Source: Brucella pseudintermedia | GTDB lineage: Bacteria; Pseudomonadota; Alphaproteobacteria; Rhizobiales; Rhizobiaceae | NCBI RefSeq assembly: GCF_008932435.1 | Contig: NZ_WBWE01000004.1 | Coordinates: 124,001-188,000, forward strand | DNA: 64,000 nucleotides | Direction of reading: 5' to 3' | Shown here: positions 1 to 9,181 of the stretch, one piece after another | How positions within the stretch are numbered: the first letter of the stretch is position 1 | How the letters are laid out: every line of letters begins with the position of its first letter | The notes under the pieces: model-generated | The model's database searches: none | Seen by the model: the letters and a program-made list of their open reading frames with translations, nothing else | What the model was told of the DNA's origin: nothing | Position numbers and translations under genes: made by a program

Positions 1-188
1 ATATCGTGCGGCTTGACCGCCGCATGGAGGGGGAGGAACTGCCGTTCGACTATGTGGCCGACCGCATTGCCGGCTGGCTGGAAGCCTCCACATGGTCCAA
101 GGCCGTGTCGCAATATATCGCGATCCTCGCAGCCGATGCCGACATTACCGGCATTGATCTCCTGTCGAATGAAGGAGCGGGGGCATGA
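1..188 (+). CDS. C-terminal end of a probable PpiC/NifM-type peptidyl-prolyl isomerase (partial)
   Basis: An open frame enters from the left edge and stops at TGA 186-188. A GTG at position 6 is in frame but is probably internal. The last 60 residues (LPFDYVADRIAGWLEASTWS and onward) resemble the C-terminus of the parvulin-like isomerase that follows narGHJI in Brucella and rhizobia. That is recalled similarity, because the catalytic part lies outside the window. The stop overlaps the next start in an ATGA arrangement, so the two genes are translationally coupled. With the DUF2478-type gene downstream this suggests the end of a nitrate respiration operon. Confidence 0.5.
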   Translation, partial: IVRLDRRMEGEELPFDYVADRIAGWLEASTWSKAVSQYIAILAADADITGIDLLSNEGAGA

Positions 189-724
189 GCCGCGAACCGA
201 TGCTCGCCGCCATCCGGGTTGCGAAGGACGTGCCGGTGGACCAGCTTCTGGCGAGCGTGGCGCAGCGGGCGAGGCAGGCGGGCCTGCGCGTGGCGGGCTT
301 TCTCCAGCACCGTGAAACCGGCGGCGAGGAATGCTGCCGCGATATCGAGATCGAGCATATCGGCACCGGCGTCATCCAGATTATTTCGCAGCCGCTCGGT
401 TCCGGGTCGAGGGGATGCCGTCTTGATCCGGCGGCGCTTGCCGATGTGGCAGGCTCGCTTATGGCCGAACTCGATGGCGGCGCCGATATGCTGATCCTCA
501 ACCGCTTCGGCAAGGGCGAGACGGAAGGGCACGGTTTGCGATCCGTCATTGAAAGGGCCTATGCGCGGCGGGTTCCTGTGCTGACCGTAGTGCGCGAGAC
601 CTATGTGGAGGGCTGGAACGACTTTGCCGGGGATTGCGGTGTTCTTCTGGCCCCGGACAGCAAGGCCGTACTCGGCTGGTTCGACCGCGTGACGGAAGCA
701 CGGCGATTGCCGGAAGCCGTCTGA
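185..724 (+). CDS. DUF2478 family protein, nitrate/molybdenum-cluster associated
   Basis: This 179-residue soluble protein starts at an ATG inside the stop of the preceding gene. It looks like the DUF2478 family: a beta strand rich in Val/Ile near the N-terminus (MLAAIRVAKD), a central ADMLILNRFGKGE stretch and a later VLTVVRETY strand, as in a P-loop-like fold without a clear Walker A motif. It has paired cysteines (ECC) near residue 57. Members often sit beside molybdate transport or nitrate reductase genes; the biochemical role is not known. It is the last gene of its operon, with a convergent GntR gene ten bases downstream. Confidence 0.6.
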   Translation: MSREPMLAAIRVAKDVPVDQLLASVAQRARQAGLRVAGFLQHRETGGEECCRDIEIEHIGTGVIQIISQPLGSGSRGCRLDPAALADVAGSLMAELDGGADMLILNRFGKGETEGHGLRSVIERAYARRVPVLTVVRETYVEGWNDFAGDCGVLLAPDSKAVLGWFDRVTEARRLPEAV

Positions 725-733
725 GAGCCAGCC

Positions 734-1438
734 CTACAAGTCCAGCTGGTCGCGGCGGTCTTCGGCAATCAGCTTGCGGATCTGATAGACGATCTGGTCG
801 CCATGCGCCTTGCCAAGCAGGTCGGCGGTGTCGACGTCGCGCTCTTCGATGGCGCGGATCATGTCCTCATGTTCGGTGACATAACGCTCCGGCAGGCGGT
901 CGGCAAAAGACTGGTAATAGAGACGCAGCAGCCTGCGCCCTTCATCAAGAAGCCTCGAAAAGAATGTGGTGTAGAACGGGTTGCGGCCCGCTTCGGCAAT
1001 GGCTGCATGAAAGTCGCGGTTTGTCGCGATCATTTCCAGCGCGTTCTGTGAGCGGACGGCGCGGGCAAAAGCTTCCTGATGCGCCCGGATATTCTCAAGG
1101 TCCTTATCGGTCCGGTTGCGCGCGGCAAGCCGCGTCGTCACGCGGTACATCAGCGTCACCGCGTCGAAAAAGGCGGGCAGGCTCAGGAAGTCGATATTGG
1201 AAACAACTGTCGAGCGGTTGGGCAGTGTAGTCACGAAGCCGTCGCTCGCAAGCCGCACCAGCGCCTCGCGGATCGGCGTGCGCGACATGGAAAAGCGCTC
1301 GGCCAGCTGGTTTTCATCGATGGGGCTGCCCGGCGCGAGCGAAAGGTCGATGATCTCGTCGCGCAGCACGTCGTAAACCAGCTTGACGCCCGAACCCTTC
1401 TTCCGGTCGGCTGTCTGGCTTGCGTCGTCTTTGTCCAT
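734..1438 (-). CDS. GntR family (FadR/FCD) transcriptional regulator
   Basis: A 234-residue regulator. A winged helix lies at about residues 25-90 (NQLAERFSMSRTPIREALVR is a textbook GntR helix-turn-helix). An FCD effector domain follows, with metal-ligand-like residues (NRDFHAAI, TEHEDMI, KAHGDQ). It is divergent from the DapA-family gene at 1667. The 228-bp gap holds an inverted repeat ATACA-AAG-TGTAT of the sort these proteins bind, so it probably controls that gene and itself. The effector is likely an organic acid, but it cannot be named from the sequence. Confidence 0.85.
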   Translation of the reverse strand: MDKDDASQTADRKKGSGVKLVYDVLRDEIIDLSLAPGSPIDENQLAERFSMSRTPIREALVRLASDGFVTTLPNRSTVVSNIDFLSLPAFFDAVTLMYRVTTRLAARNRTDKDLENIRAHQEAFARAVRSQNALEMIATNRDFHAAIAEAGRNPFYTTFFSRLLDEGRRLLRLYYQSFADRLPERYVTEHEDMIRAIEERDVDTADLLGKAHGDQIVYQIRKLIAEDRRDQLDL

Positions 1439-1565
1439 GTCCTGCCTGTCCTTTTTCGGTGTGCGGTGCAGCGCATGTCTTCAGCACCGCAGACCCTAAA
1501 CACCAGTTTAAATCCCGCTGGTCAAGCAATCCTATCCTCAATTGAAATTTTGGTCGACAAGAAAA

Positions 1566-1578
1566 ATACAAAGTGTAT
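1566..1578. promoter_or_regulatory. Candidate GntR operator
   Basis: ATACA-AAG-TGTAT is a perfect 5-3-5 inverted repeat that extends imperfectly into flanking A/T. It lies between the divergent GntR gene and the DapA-family gene, 88 bp before the latter's ATG. The geometry fits FadR-subfamily operators. Binding is inferred. Confidence 0.5.
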
Positions 1579-1666
1579 ATTTGATTTCAATACAAGGTTT
1601 GGCAGACCGATTGTAGATCCAGCTCGCGTGAAAACGCTCAAGGAAAAACGTCCAAGGAACGACGCT

Positions 1667-2629
1667 ATGACCTCTAACATTTTCTCCGGTTGCATTCCGG
1701 CCCTCATGACCCCCTGCAAGCCCGACCGCACGCCGGATTTCGATGCGCTGGTCCGCAAGGGCAAGGAACTGATCGCGAAGGGCATGTCTGCGGTTGTCTA
1801 TTGCGGTTCAATGGGTGACTGGCCGCTCCTCTCGGACGAGGACCGCATGGCAGGCGTCGAGGCGCTGGCCAAGGCTGGCGTGCCCGTCGTCGTCGGCACC
1901 GGCGCGGTCAATACCAAGATCGCCGCCGCCCATGCCGCCCACGCCCAGAAAGTCGGCGCGAAGGGCCTGATGGTCATTCCGCGCGTTCTGTCACGCGGAT
2001 CGTCGATCACGGCGCAGAAAGCGCATTTCAAGGCGATCCTGTCGGCTGCTCCAGATCTGCCTGCCGTGATCTACAACAGCCCTTATTACGGTTTTGCCAC
2101 CCGCGCCGACCTCTTCTTCGCGCTGCGCGCAGAACATCCGAACCTGATCGGCTTCAAGGAGTTCGGCGGCGCGGAAGCCATGCGCTATGCCGCTGAAAAC
2201 ATCACCAGCGCCGATGACAATGTGACCCTGATGGTTGGCGTCGATACCGGCGTTTTCCACGGCTTCGTCAATTGCGGCGCTACCGGCGCAATCACCGGCA
2301 TCGGCAATGTGCTGCCAAAGGAAGTGCAGCATCTGGTTGCCTTGTCTAAGGCGGCGGCGGCAGGCGATGTCGAGGCGCGCAAGCTGGCGCTGGAACTGGA
2401 AGCCGCGCTCAACGTCCTCTCGTCCTTCGATGAAGGTCCGGACCTCGTTCTCTTCTACAAGCACATGATGGTCCTGACCGGAAATCCGGAATACGAGCTG
2501 CATTTCAACGAGACGGACAAGTTGTCCGATAGCCAGCGCGGCTATTGCGAAGCGCAGCTCAAGCTGTTCCAGGACTGGTATGCCGGCTGGATCAAGCAGG
2601 GCGGCGCGGCAGCGAAATACGCCGCCTGA
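1667..2629 (+). CDS. Dihydrodipicolinate synthase (DapA/NanA) family aldolase or deaminase
   Basis: The protein has 320 residues from the ATG at 1667 (preceded by AAGGAAC). The open frame runs further upstream, but that part overlaps the divergent GntR gene. It is a TIM barrel with Schiff-base Lys164 in IGFKEFGG and Tyr136 in VIYNSPYY. The usual GTTGE loop is replaced by GSMGD, so this is not housekeeping DapA. Relatives include hydroxyproline-pathway deaminases and keto-deoxy-sugar-acid lyases. The convergent Ldh-family dehydrogenase and the divergent GntR gene suggest amino acid or sugar-acid catabolism. A hydroxyproline role is possible, but the epimerase and oxidase are absent here. Confidence 0.8.
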   Translation: MTSNIFSGCIPALMTPCKPDRTPDFDALVRKGKELIAKGMSAVVYCGSMGDWPLLSDEDRMAGVEALAKAGVPVVVGTGAVNTKIAAAHAAHAQKVGAKGLMVIPRVLSRGSSITAQKAHFKAILSAAPDLPAVIYNSPYYGFATRADLFFALRAEHPNLIGFKEFGGAEAMRYAAENITSADDNVTLMVGVDTGVFHGFVNCGATGAITGIGNVLPKEVQHLVALSKAAAAGDVEARKLALELEAALNVLSSFDEGPDLVLFYKHMMVLTGNPEYELHFNETDKLSDSQRGYCEAQLKLFQDWYAGWIKQGGAAAKYAA

Positions 2630-2646
2630 GATCAGGACAGGCCATG

Positions 2647-2675
2647 AAAAAGGCGCCGGGTTTCGGCGCCTTTTT
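2647..2675. terminator. Bidirectional intrinsic terminator
   Basis: AAAAA-GGCGCC, a 7-nt loop, then GGCGCC-TTTTT lies between the convergent DapA-family and Ldh-family genes. A tracts on one side and T tracts on the other let it act in both directions. Confidence 0.85.
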
Positions 2676-2681
2676 GTTTGG

Positions 2682-3713
2682 TCAGGACACTGCGTCCAGC
2701 CCTTGTTCCTTCAGCTTATCCAGAAGCGCCATTTCAGCGGCGGTAAGCGTGATGCCCTTGCTGAGTGAATCGCGACGGGCGGCAAAGCGGCGCTGCGAGG
2801 GCAGGCGCGCGCCCTGTCCGGCAATCGCCTCGATCAGCATCTCGCCGCGTTCCTGCGGATTGCCGCGACCGCCCGCCATGCGGGCCGGATCGAAGGCGAT
2901 GATGAGTTCGCCATGGCGCGGCGCAAGCGTCGTCGTGCCCAGAAATTCGAGCGCTTCGGGGCTGGTGAAATCGCCGATCATCGCTCCGGCCAGAAGTTCG
3001 ATCATCGTGGAAATGGCCGATCCCTTGTGCTCGCCGAATGGCAGCATCGCGCCTGCAAGGGCCGCTTCCGGGTCGGTCGTGGGCTTGCCGTCCGCATCGA
3101 CGGCCCAGCCTTCGGGCAGTTGCTTTCCGGCGCGCCGATAGAGCTCCAATTCGCCGCGCGCGGCAACGCTGGTGGCAAAATCGAACACGTAAGGGTAGTC
3201 GCCAGGGCGGGGCCAGCCGAAGGCGAAGGGATTGGTGCCGAGAAGCGGCTTGGTTCCGCCTGCGGGCGCGACGGTGGCATAGCTCGGGCACATGGCGATT
3301 GCCGCAAGGCCCTGTTCGGCCAGCACCTCGACTTCCGGCCACAGGGCGGCGAAATGGGTGCAATCATTGATGGCAAGCACGGCGACGCCAAGCTTGCGCG
3401 CCTTTTCGACAAGGGCAGGGGCGCCGCGTTCGAAGGCCAGATTTGCAAAACCGCCCTTGGCATCCACACGAACGACGGCGCTGTCGTCGGTCGTGACGAC
3501 CGGTTCGGCATCGGCGACCACCTTGCCGCTTTTCAGCGTGCGCAGACAGCCCTCGATGCGATAGACACCATGGGATTTGCAGCCGTCGCGCTCGCCCGCC
3601 ACGATCGTCTTGGCGATGGCTGCGGCATGGTCGGCGCTGAAACCCGCCTTGTTCAGGATTTCCCGCACAAGCCCGGCGAGTTCATCTGTCGAAATCGAAA
3701 TGGTGTCGCTCAT
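2682..3713 (-). CDS. Ldh family (malate/lactate dehydrogenase type 2) oxidoreductase
   Basis: The protein has 343 residues from ATG 3713 (MSDTISISTDEL); the open frame extends further upstream without support. It belongs to the NAD(P)-dependent Ldh_2 fold: an N-terminal helical part, a catalytic-His region (INDCTHFAALWPEVEVL), a TNPFAFGWPR loop and a C-terminal GHGELIIAFDP segment. The family reduces 2-oxo acids or cyclic imines, for example malate, ureidoglycolate or pyrroline-2-carboxylate. It faces the DapA-family gene across a shared terminator. A delta1-pyrroline-2-carboxylate or 2-oxo acid reductase is the best guess; the substrate is not determined. Confidence 0.75.
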   Translation of the reverse strand: MSDTISISTDELAGLVREILNKAGFSADHAAAIAKTIVAGERDGCKSHGVYRIEGCLRTLKSGKVVADAEPVVTTDDSAVVRVDAKGGFANLAFERGAPALVEKARKLGVAVLAINDCTHFAALWPEVEVLAEQGLAAIAMCPSYATVAPAGGTKPLLGTNPFAFGWPRPGDYPYVFDFATSVAARGELELYRRAGKQLPEGWAVDADGKPTTDPEAALAGAMLPFGEHKGSAISTMIELLAGAMIGDFTSPEALEFLGTTTLAPRHGELIIAFDPARMAGGRGNPQERGEMLIEAIAGQGARLPSQRRFAARRDSLSKGITLTAAEMALLDKLKEQGLDAVS

Positions 3714-3908
3714 TCTGTCATTCCTTGCGGCGAATAGTGTTCCCTGAAATGCATACAAGATGCATGCAGGATTGTCATGCCGGGGTGGTGCTTGAAACTG
3801 CGGCAAAAGGGCTGAAGCCATGCACATGATGCGATGGCCGGGCGCGGAAAATCAACCGGCTATTCCGGTTGAAATTTGAGCGTCCTTATCATGAATAACT
3901 GGACCTGT

Positions 3909-3922
3909 TTGATTCAGATCAA
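3909..3922. promoter_or_regulatory. FNR/FnrN box
   Basis: TTGAT-TCAG-ATCAA matches the FNR consensus (TTGAT-N4-ATCAA) at every fixed position. It lies 92 bp before the pseudoazurin start, which fits oxygen-limited activation by an FNR/FnrN-type protein. The remaining 3714-4013 region holds nothing else that I recognise. Confidence 0.85.
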
Positions 3923-4013
3923 AGAGATCGGGAGGCCGCGGGTCTACATGCCTTACATGGCGTGCTGGGGGCCGAGACGGCGGGCGCGCCAATCGATGGA
4001 GATCAGGACGAAA

Positions 4014-4454
4014 ATGCGTAACCTCGCGATCAAATTTGCTGCTGCAGGCATCCTCGCCGTGCTGGCGGCTCCCGCTCTTGCCGAAAATATCGAAGTCAAA
4101 ATGCTCAACAAGGGCGCCGAGGGCGCCATGGTTTTCGAGCCCGCCTATATAAAGGCAAATCCCGGCGACACGATCACCTTCATGCCGGTGGACAAGGGGC
4201 ACAATGTCGAATCCATGAAGGACATGATCCCCGAAGGCGCGGAGAAGTTCAAAAGCAAGATCAACGAGAATTATGTGCTGACGGTTACCGTGCCCGGCGC
4301 ATATCTGGTAAAGTGCACCCCGCATTATGCGATGGGCATGATCGCGCTGATCGCAGTGGGTGACGACCCCGCCAATCTCGACCAGATCGTTTCGGCCAAG
4401 AAGCCGAAGATCGTCCAGAAGCGGCTGGAAGACATCATCGCCAGCGCCAAGTAG
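4014..4454 (+). CDS. Pseudoazurin, periplasmic blue copper electron carrier
   Basis: The precursor has 146 residues from ATG 4014, with AGGAC just upstream. Residues 1-23 form a Sec signal peptide ending APALA. The mature protein is a cupredoxin with type-1 copper ligands: His in DKGHNVES, and Cys, His and Met in [11 protein letters not shown] (spacing C-x2-H-x4-M). Pseudoazurin donates electrons to copper nitrite reductase (NirK) in denitrifiers. The FNR box upstream and NnrS downstream fit an anaerobic denitrification unit. No nirK is visible in this window. An in-frame ATG at 3996 is a less likely start. Confidence 0.92.
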   Translation: MRNLAIKFAAAGILAVLAAPALAENIEVKMLNKGAEGAMVFEPAYIKANPGDTITFMPVDKGHNVESMKDMIPEGAEKFKSKINENYVLTVTVPGAYLVKCTPHYAMGMIALIAVGDDPANLDQIVSAKKPKIVQKRLEDIIASAK

Positions 4455-4503
4455 TACGAAACTCGATGAGCCGAACTTGAACCGGCTGCATGACGAGGAC
4501 ATC

Positions 4504-5748
4504 ATGACCAGACAATCAGGCCTGCAGGCAGTACCTGCTGCGATGCCATCCGATCAAAAAGGTATGCCGCGCGGACTGAAGATGACTGGCCCCGTTCTCC
4601 TCAGCTATGGCTTCCGCCCATTCTTTCTGGGCGGAGCCATATGGGCCGTTCTGGCCATGCTTTTGTGGATATTGTCGCTGACGCTCGGAATGCCGTTGGG
4701 CGGCTCCTATGGCGGGCTGAACTGGCACGCCCATGAAATGGTGTTCGGTTTCTCCTCCGCAGTGCTCGCGGGGTTTCTGCTGACGGCCATTCCGAACTGG
4801 ACCGGCGGCCTGCCGGTGTCGGGAACGCCGCTCGCCATCCTGTTCGGCCTGTGGCTTGCCGGACGGCTCGTCTTTCTGGAACCTGACCTTATAGATGCGC
4901 GGTTCGCCGTTGCGGTTGAAAGCCTGTTCCTGCCGATGCTGCTTTTCATCTGCGCGCGCGAGATCGTCGCCGGACGCCAATGGAAAAACCTCAAGGCGGT
5001 GACCGGCGTGGCGACGGTTATGGTCGCCAATCTCGTCTTTCATTATCTGATCCTGACCGAGGGCGACGTTGCCTTGGCCAACCGCATTGGGGTCAGCGCC
5101 TATGTCCTGCTGGTCATGGTGATCGGCGGGCGCATCGTGCCAAGCTTCACCCGCAATTGGCTCAACAAGATGGGAAAGACGCGCTTTCCGGTGCCGTTCA
5201 ACCGTTATGACGGGGTGTGCATTCTTGTCGGCGTGGCGGCCTGCATCGGCTGGATCGTCGCTCCCGACCTGACGATAACCGCCATTGTGGCATGGGTTGC
5301 GGCGCTGTTTCATATTGTGCGGCTTTATCGCTGGCGGGGATGGTCGGTCACGCGCGAAAAGCTCCTGCTTGTCCTCCATATCGCCTATGCGTTCATCCCG
5401 CTCGGTTTCATCGCCATCGGCCTTTCGGCCATCGATCGCCTCAACCCTTATTCGGCCTTGCATGTGACCACGGTCGGCGCGATGGGCTGCATGATGCTGG
5501 CCGTCATGACGCGGGCGACACGCGGCCATACCGGGCGCGAACTGACGGCATCCCCTGTCACGCAGGTCGCATATGCTTGCCTCGTCGCGGCGACGCTGGT
5601 CCGCCCGCTGGCGGAAATCATGCCGAATTTCTTCCACACCATCCTTGCCGCATCGGCCTTGCTCTGGATGGGCGCTTTCGGGCTTTACGTTGTGGAATAC
5701 GGTCCGATGCTGTTGCGGGAACGCCGCCAGCGCATGGCCAGCGCGTAA
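4504..5748 (+). CDS. nnrS: NnrS family heme-copper membrane protein
   Basis: The integral membrane protein has 414 residues and about twelve hydrophobic segments. The N-terminus has the family signature LLSYGFRPFFLGGAIWAV, followed by a conserved HAHEMVFGF stretch whose histidines probably bind heme and copper. NnrS proteins protect against nitric oxide stress and accompany nitrite and NO reductase genes. The start at 4504 follows GAGGAC. It lies 49 bp after the pseudoazurin gene on the same strand, so both probably share the FNR-controlled promoter. A hairpin at 5777-5802 ends the unit. Confidence 0.92.
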   Translation: MTRQSGLQAVPAAMPSDQKGMPRGLKMTGPVLLSYGFRPFFLGGAIWAVLAMLLWILSLTLGMPLGGSYGGLNWHAHEMVFGFSSAVLAGFLLTAIPNWTGGLPVSGTPLAILFGLWLAGRLVFLEPDLIDARFAVAVESLFLPMLLFICAREIVAGRQWKNLKAVTGVATVMVANLVFHYLILTEGDVALANRIGVSAYVLLVMVIGGRIVPSFTRNWLNKMGKTRFPVPFNRYDGVCILVGVAACIGWIVAPDLTITAIVAWVAALFHIVRLYRWRGWSVTREKLLLVLHIAYAFIPLGFIAIGLSAIDRLNPYSALHVTTVGAMGCMMLAVMTRATRGHTGRELTASPVTQVAYACLVAATLVRPLAEIMPNFFHTILAASALLWMGAFGLYVVEYGPMLLRERRQRMASA

Positions 5749-5776
5749 GCAATTCATTTCCACGCTCGATTATGGA

Positions 5777-5802
5777 GCAGTTCGTGGTCGTCCACGAACT
5801 GC
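5777..5802 (+). terminator. Intrinsic terminator after nnrS
   Basis: GCAGTTCGTGG, loop TCGT, CCACGAACTGC: an 11-bp perfect stem with a tetraloop, followed by TTTCT. It begins 28 bp after the nnrS stop. Confidence 0.75.
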
Positions 5803-6129
5803 TTTCTGGCGTTTTGACGGGTGAGTCGCGGCGCGGAAGCTGCAATTTGTGCCCTTCAGCAGCCCTCGAACAGGGGTGTCGAAAGAAAAATCACACTCAA
5901 GATCACATTTAAATCGTTATAATGTTATGACCGTATTGTTATGCTTTTGAAACGGTGTTACCGGAATTGGTGCCTGGGAGGCTGGTCCTGAAAGGGCCGC
6001 CAAATCTCGGACAGTGCGAGCGCAATGCGCCCGAACTTTGTTGTTTTTACGCATATCGGCACCGGAACCCGGGTTTCGTTTTGCCGGAAATGCCTCGAGA
6101 CTTTGCATTTGGCAAGGAGGTTGCCGCCG
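5803..6129 (+). promoter_or_regulatory. Promoter region of tkt-fbp-fba with ATCACA repeats
   Basis: Apart from the nnrS terminator, this gap contains no convincing gene. It has two direct ATCACA copies (5890-5895 and 5902-5907) followed by a good -10 TATAAT at 5918-5923. The same ATCACA word makes up the inverted and direct repeats upstream of the DeoR gene at 12378-12421. The shared regulator is inferred. The end of the region carries the strong AAGGAGG ribosome binding site of tkt at 6114-6120. Confidence 0.5.
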
Positions 6130-8130
6130 ATGAATTTCGCCCCGCCCGTATCAGATATGCTGCAACTCGCCAACTGCATTCGCGCTCTCTCTATCGATGC
6201 CGTCGATGCCGCCAATTCCGGCCATCCGGGAATGCCGCTCGGCATGGCGGACGCCGCAGCCGTTCTGTTCTCGAAGCATCTGAAATTCGATGCTTCGGCA
6301 CCCAACTGGGCGGATCGCGACCGTTTCGTGCTTTCCAACGGCCATGGCTCGATGCTGCTTTACAGCGCGCTTTATCTTGCAGGCTACAAGGACGTATCCA
6401 TCGATGAGTTGAAGAACTTCCGCCAATGGGGTTCCAAGACCGCCGGTCACCCTGAATATGGCCACACCGAAGGCGTCGAGCTGACGACCGGGCCGCTCGG
6501 TCAGGGGCTTGCAAGCTCGGTCGGCATGGCAATCGCCGAACGCGCACTTGCCGACCAGTTCGGCAAGGATATTGTCGATCATCGCACCTATGTTTTCTGC
6601 GGCGACGGCTGCCTGATGGAAGGCGTGGGACAGGAAGCGATCTCGCTTGCCGGTCATCTTCGCCTCGGCAAGCTGATCGTGCTTTACGATGACAATGGCA
6701 TCACCATCGACGGCAGCACGGAAATCGCCTTCACCGACGATATTCCGGCCAAGTTCAAGGCTTGCGGCTGGAATGTCGAAAAGGTCGACGGTCACGATCA
6801 CGACGCCATCGATGCCGCGCTGACACGGGCCAAGGCGCAAACAGACCGCCCGACGCTGATCGCGCTCAAGACCGTCATCGGCTATGGTTCGCCCAACCGC
6901 GCCGGTACCAGCGGCGTTCATGGCGCGCCGCTCGGTGCCGCTGAAAATGCCGCCACCAAGGCCGCGCTCGGCTGGACGGCGGAAGCCTTTGAAATTCCCG
7001 CTCCCTTGCTCAATGCATGGCGTGAAGCCGGTGCGCGCGGCGCGTCCGAACGCGAAGCCTGGCAGAAGCGCGTCAATGCGCTGCCTGCAACCGAACGCGC
7101 CGAATTCGACCGCCGTATCGCTGGCGTTTTGCCGGAAGGCTTTGCGGCGGCTGTCGCAGACGCCAGGCAGCGCCTTCTCGACAAGCCGCAGAATGTCGCG
7201 ACCCGCAAGGCAAGCCAGATCGCGCTTGAAAGCCTGACGGCGGCGCTCCCGGAAATGATCGGCGGTTCGGCTGACCTTACCCACTCGAACCTCACCCGCG
7301 TTCCGGCTGTCGACAGCGATTTCACGCCGGAAAAGAGCGGCCGTTATGTCAGCTACGGCGTGCGTGAGTTCGCAATGGGCGCGGCCATGAACGGCATTGC
7401 GGTCCATGGCGGTTTCATTCCTTACGGCGGCACCTTCATGGTGTTTTCCGATTATGCCCGCAACGCCATCCGCCTTTCGGCGCTGATGGGCGTGCGCGTC
7501 ATCCATGTGCTGACGCATGACTCCATCGGCCTTGGTGAAGACGGCCCGACCCACCAGCCGGTCGAACATCTGGCGAGCCTGCGCGCCATGCCGAACCTGC
7601 ATGTGTTCCGCCCGGCAGATACGATTGAAACGCTGGAATGCTGGGCTGTTGCGGTTTCCGATCCGCACACGCCTTCGGTGCTGGCCCTGTCGCGCCAGAA
7701 CGTGCCGCAGCTTCGCACCGACAATGGCGAGAACCTTTCCGCACGCGGCGCCTATGTGCTGCGCGAAGCGAAGGGCGAGCGCCAGATCACGCTGCTTGCC
7801 ACCGGCACGGAAGTCTCGCTTGCGGTGAAGGCTGCCGAAAAGCTTGCGGAGGAAGGCATTGCAACCGCAGTCGTCTCCATGCCGAGCTGGGATCTCTTTG
7901 AAAAGCAGGACAAGGAATACCGCAAGGGTGTTCTGGGCGATGCGCCGCGCATCGCCGTGGAAGCCGCAGGCAAGTTCGGCTGGACGCGTTATGTCGACAG
8001 CGAAGACGATGTTATCGGCATGGATGGTTTCGGCGCTTCGGCCCCTGCCGAAGTGCTCTATGAGAAATTCGGCATCACGGCGGAGGCGATTGTCGCCCGC
8101 GCAAAATTCTTGCTGGAGCAGGGCAAATGA
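6130..8130 (+). CDS. tkt: Transketolase
   Basis: The enzyme has 666 residues from ATG 6130, nine bases after a perfect AAGGAGG; the open frame upstream of it lacks support. Thiamine-diphosphate hallmarks are visible: SGHPGMPLG near residue 30, the GDG motif ([14 protein letters not shown]) closed by DDNG, and the pyrimidine-domain [14 protein letters not shown]. It interconverts erythrose-4-P, fructose-6-P, glyceraldehyde-3-P and xylulose-5-P. Placed next to the erythritol genes, it can consume the erythrose-4-P that EryI makes. Its stop overlaps the fbp start (ATGA). It is probably a catabolic paralog, because a housekeeping copy is expected elsewhere. Confidence 0.95.
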   Translation: MNFAPPVSDMLQLANCIRALSIDAVDAANSGHPGMPLGMADAAAVLFSKHLKFDASAPNWADRDRFVLSNGHGSMLLYSALYLAGYKDVSIDELKNFRQWGSKTAGHPEYGHTEGVELTTGPLGQGLASSVGMAIAERALADQFGKDIVDHRTYVFCGDGCLMEGVGQEAISLAGHLRLGKLIVLYDDNGITIDGSTEIAFTDDIPAKFKACGWNVEKVDGHDHDAIDAALTRAKAQTDRPTLIALKTVIGYGSPNRAGTSGVHGAPLGAAENAATKAALGWTAEAFEIPAPLLNAWREAGARGASEREAWQKRVNALPATERAEFDRRIAGVLPEGFAAAVADARQRLLDKPQNVATRKASQIALESLTAALPEMIGGSADLTHSNLTRVPAVDSDFTPEKSGRYVSYGVREFAMGAAMNGIAVHGGFIPYGGTFMVFSDYARNAIRLSALMGVRVIHVLTHDSIGLGEDGPTHQPVEHLASLRAMPNLHVFRPADTIETLECWAVAVSDPHTPSVLALSRQNVPQLRTDNGENLSARGAYVLREAKGERQITLLATGTEVSLAVKAAEKLAEEGIATAVVSMPSWDLFEKQDKEYRKGVLGDAPRIAVEAAGKFGWTRYVDSEDDVIGMDGFGASAPAEVLYEKFGITAEAIVARAKFLLEQGK

Positions 8131-9149
8131 CGATGGCTGGCAATTTTTCTCCGCTGGTGCTGGTCGGCGATAGCGACCGTGTGGAAGCAGAAGCGGTCGG
8201 CGCCTATCTGGACAATTGGGCTGGCAAGGACGCTTTGCGCCTTGCGACCGCCGATGCGATCAAGGCTATTCTGGCTGGCGCGACGCGGCTTGCCGGTCGC
8301 ATCGCCCGTGGCTCGCTTCCCGGCGATCCGGGCAAGCTCGTCGGCGTCAACAGCGATCAGGACCAGCAGAAATGCATCGATGTCGGTTCGCACAACCTGT
8401 TCGTCGAGCTGCTGATTGCGGCGGGTGCCGCCTCCGTTCTTTCGGAAGAAGCCGATCTTCCGGTCGCCGGTAAGGCCGATGGGCTGATTGCCGTCGCCAT
8501 CGATCCGCTCGACGGTTCGGGCAATGTGGGCCTTGGCGCGCCGCTTGGCACGATCTTCTCGATCTTCCCCGCCGATGTGGAAGAGCCGTTTTTGCAGCCC
8601 GGCAACCGCCAGATCGCCGCCGGTTATGTGTCTTACGGCAATTCGGTCGATCTCGGCTTTTCGGTCGGCGAGGGCGTGATCTTCGCGACCTTCGATCCGG
8701 CAAGCGGGATTTTCCATATCACGCGCCGCAATGTGACCTTGCCGGAACGCACGTCCGACCTGGCGTTCAATGCATCCGTTTATCGCCACCTGTCCCCCGG
8801 GATGAAGGCCTATGTGGATGATGCCTATAACGGCAAGGATGGCCCGCGCGGGCGTAACTTCAACATGCGCTGGCTTGGTGCGGCGGTTGGCGACATGCAC
8901 CGCATCATGCAGCGCGGCGGGCTGTTTTTCTATGTGAACGACAGCCGCCCCGGCTACGAGAAGGGCCGCCTGCGGCTCGTCTACGAAGCCAATCCGATTG
9001 CTTTCCTCGCCCGGGAGGCGGGAGGCAAGGCGACCAATGGTGCAATGCCCATCCTCGATATCGTGCCGCAAACCTATCACGAGCGCAGCGCGCTGGTGTT
9101 CGGTGTGGCCGAAGAGGTGGATATCCTCGGCGAATATTTCGCGAAATAG
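8127..9149 (+). CDS. fbp: Fructose-1,6-bisphosphatase class I (CbbF-like)
   Basis: The protein has 340 residues and starts within the tkt stop codon. Class I markers are present: the metal-binding [10 protein letters not shown] at about residues 124-133, GTIFSIF, and the C-terminal [17 protein letters not shown] with LAREAGG. It hydrolyses fructose-1,6-bisphosphate to fructose-6-P. It is not the unrelated GlpX type. Together with the aldolase downstream it converts triose phosphates into fructose-6-P, the co-substrate that transketolase needs, so erythritol carbon can cycle through the pentose phosphate network. Confidence 0.95.
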   Translation: MTMAGNFSPLVLVGDSDRVEAEAVGAYLDNWAGKDALRLATADAIKAILAGATRLAGRIARGSLPGDPGKLVGVNSDQDQQKCIDVGSHNLFVELLIAAGAASVLSEEADLPVAGKADGLIAVAIDPLDGSGNVGLGAPLGTIFSIFPADVEEPFLQPGNRQIAAGYVSYGNSVDLGFSVGEGVIFATFDPASGIFHITRRNVTLPERTSDLAFNASVYRHLSPGMKAYVDDAYNGKDGPRGRNFNMRWLGAAVGDMHRIMQRGGLFFYVNDSRPGYEKGRLRLVYEANPIAFLAREAGGKATNGAMPILDIVPQTYHERSALVFGVAEEVDILGEYFAK

Positions 9150-9181
9150 TCTGATAGTGGGAATTCAAGGGAGTCTGGAAA

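Noticed and set aside
1079-1666. N-terminal extension of the DapA-family gene
   Set aside because: The extra 196 codons overlap the divergent GntR gene and the operator; the family start is at 1667.
4516-5763. A 415-codon minus-strand open frame opposite nnrS
   Set aside because: Rich in Arg, His and Gln and without domains; nnrS on the plus strand explains the stretch.
6151-7668. A 505-codon minus-strand open frame opposite transketolase
   Set aside because: Mirror frame of a highly conserved gene; no ribosome site or domain.
8127-9149. Calling the phosphatase GlpX (class II)
   Set aside because: The DPLDGSGN and [17 protein letters not shown] motifs are those of class I FBPase; GlpX is a different fold.
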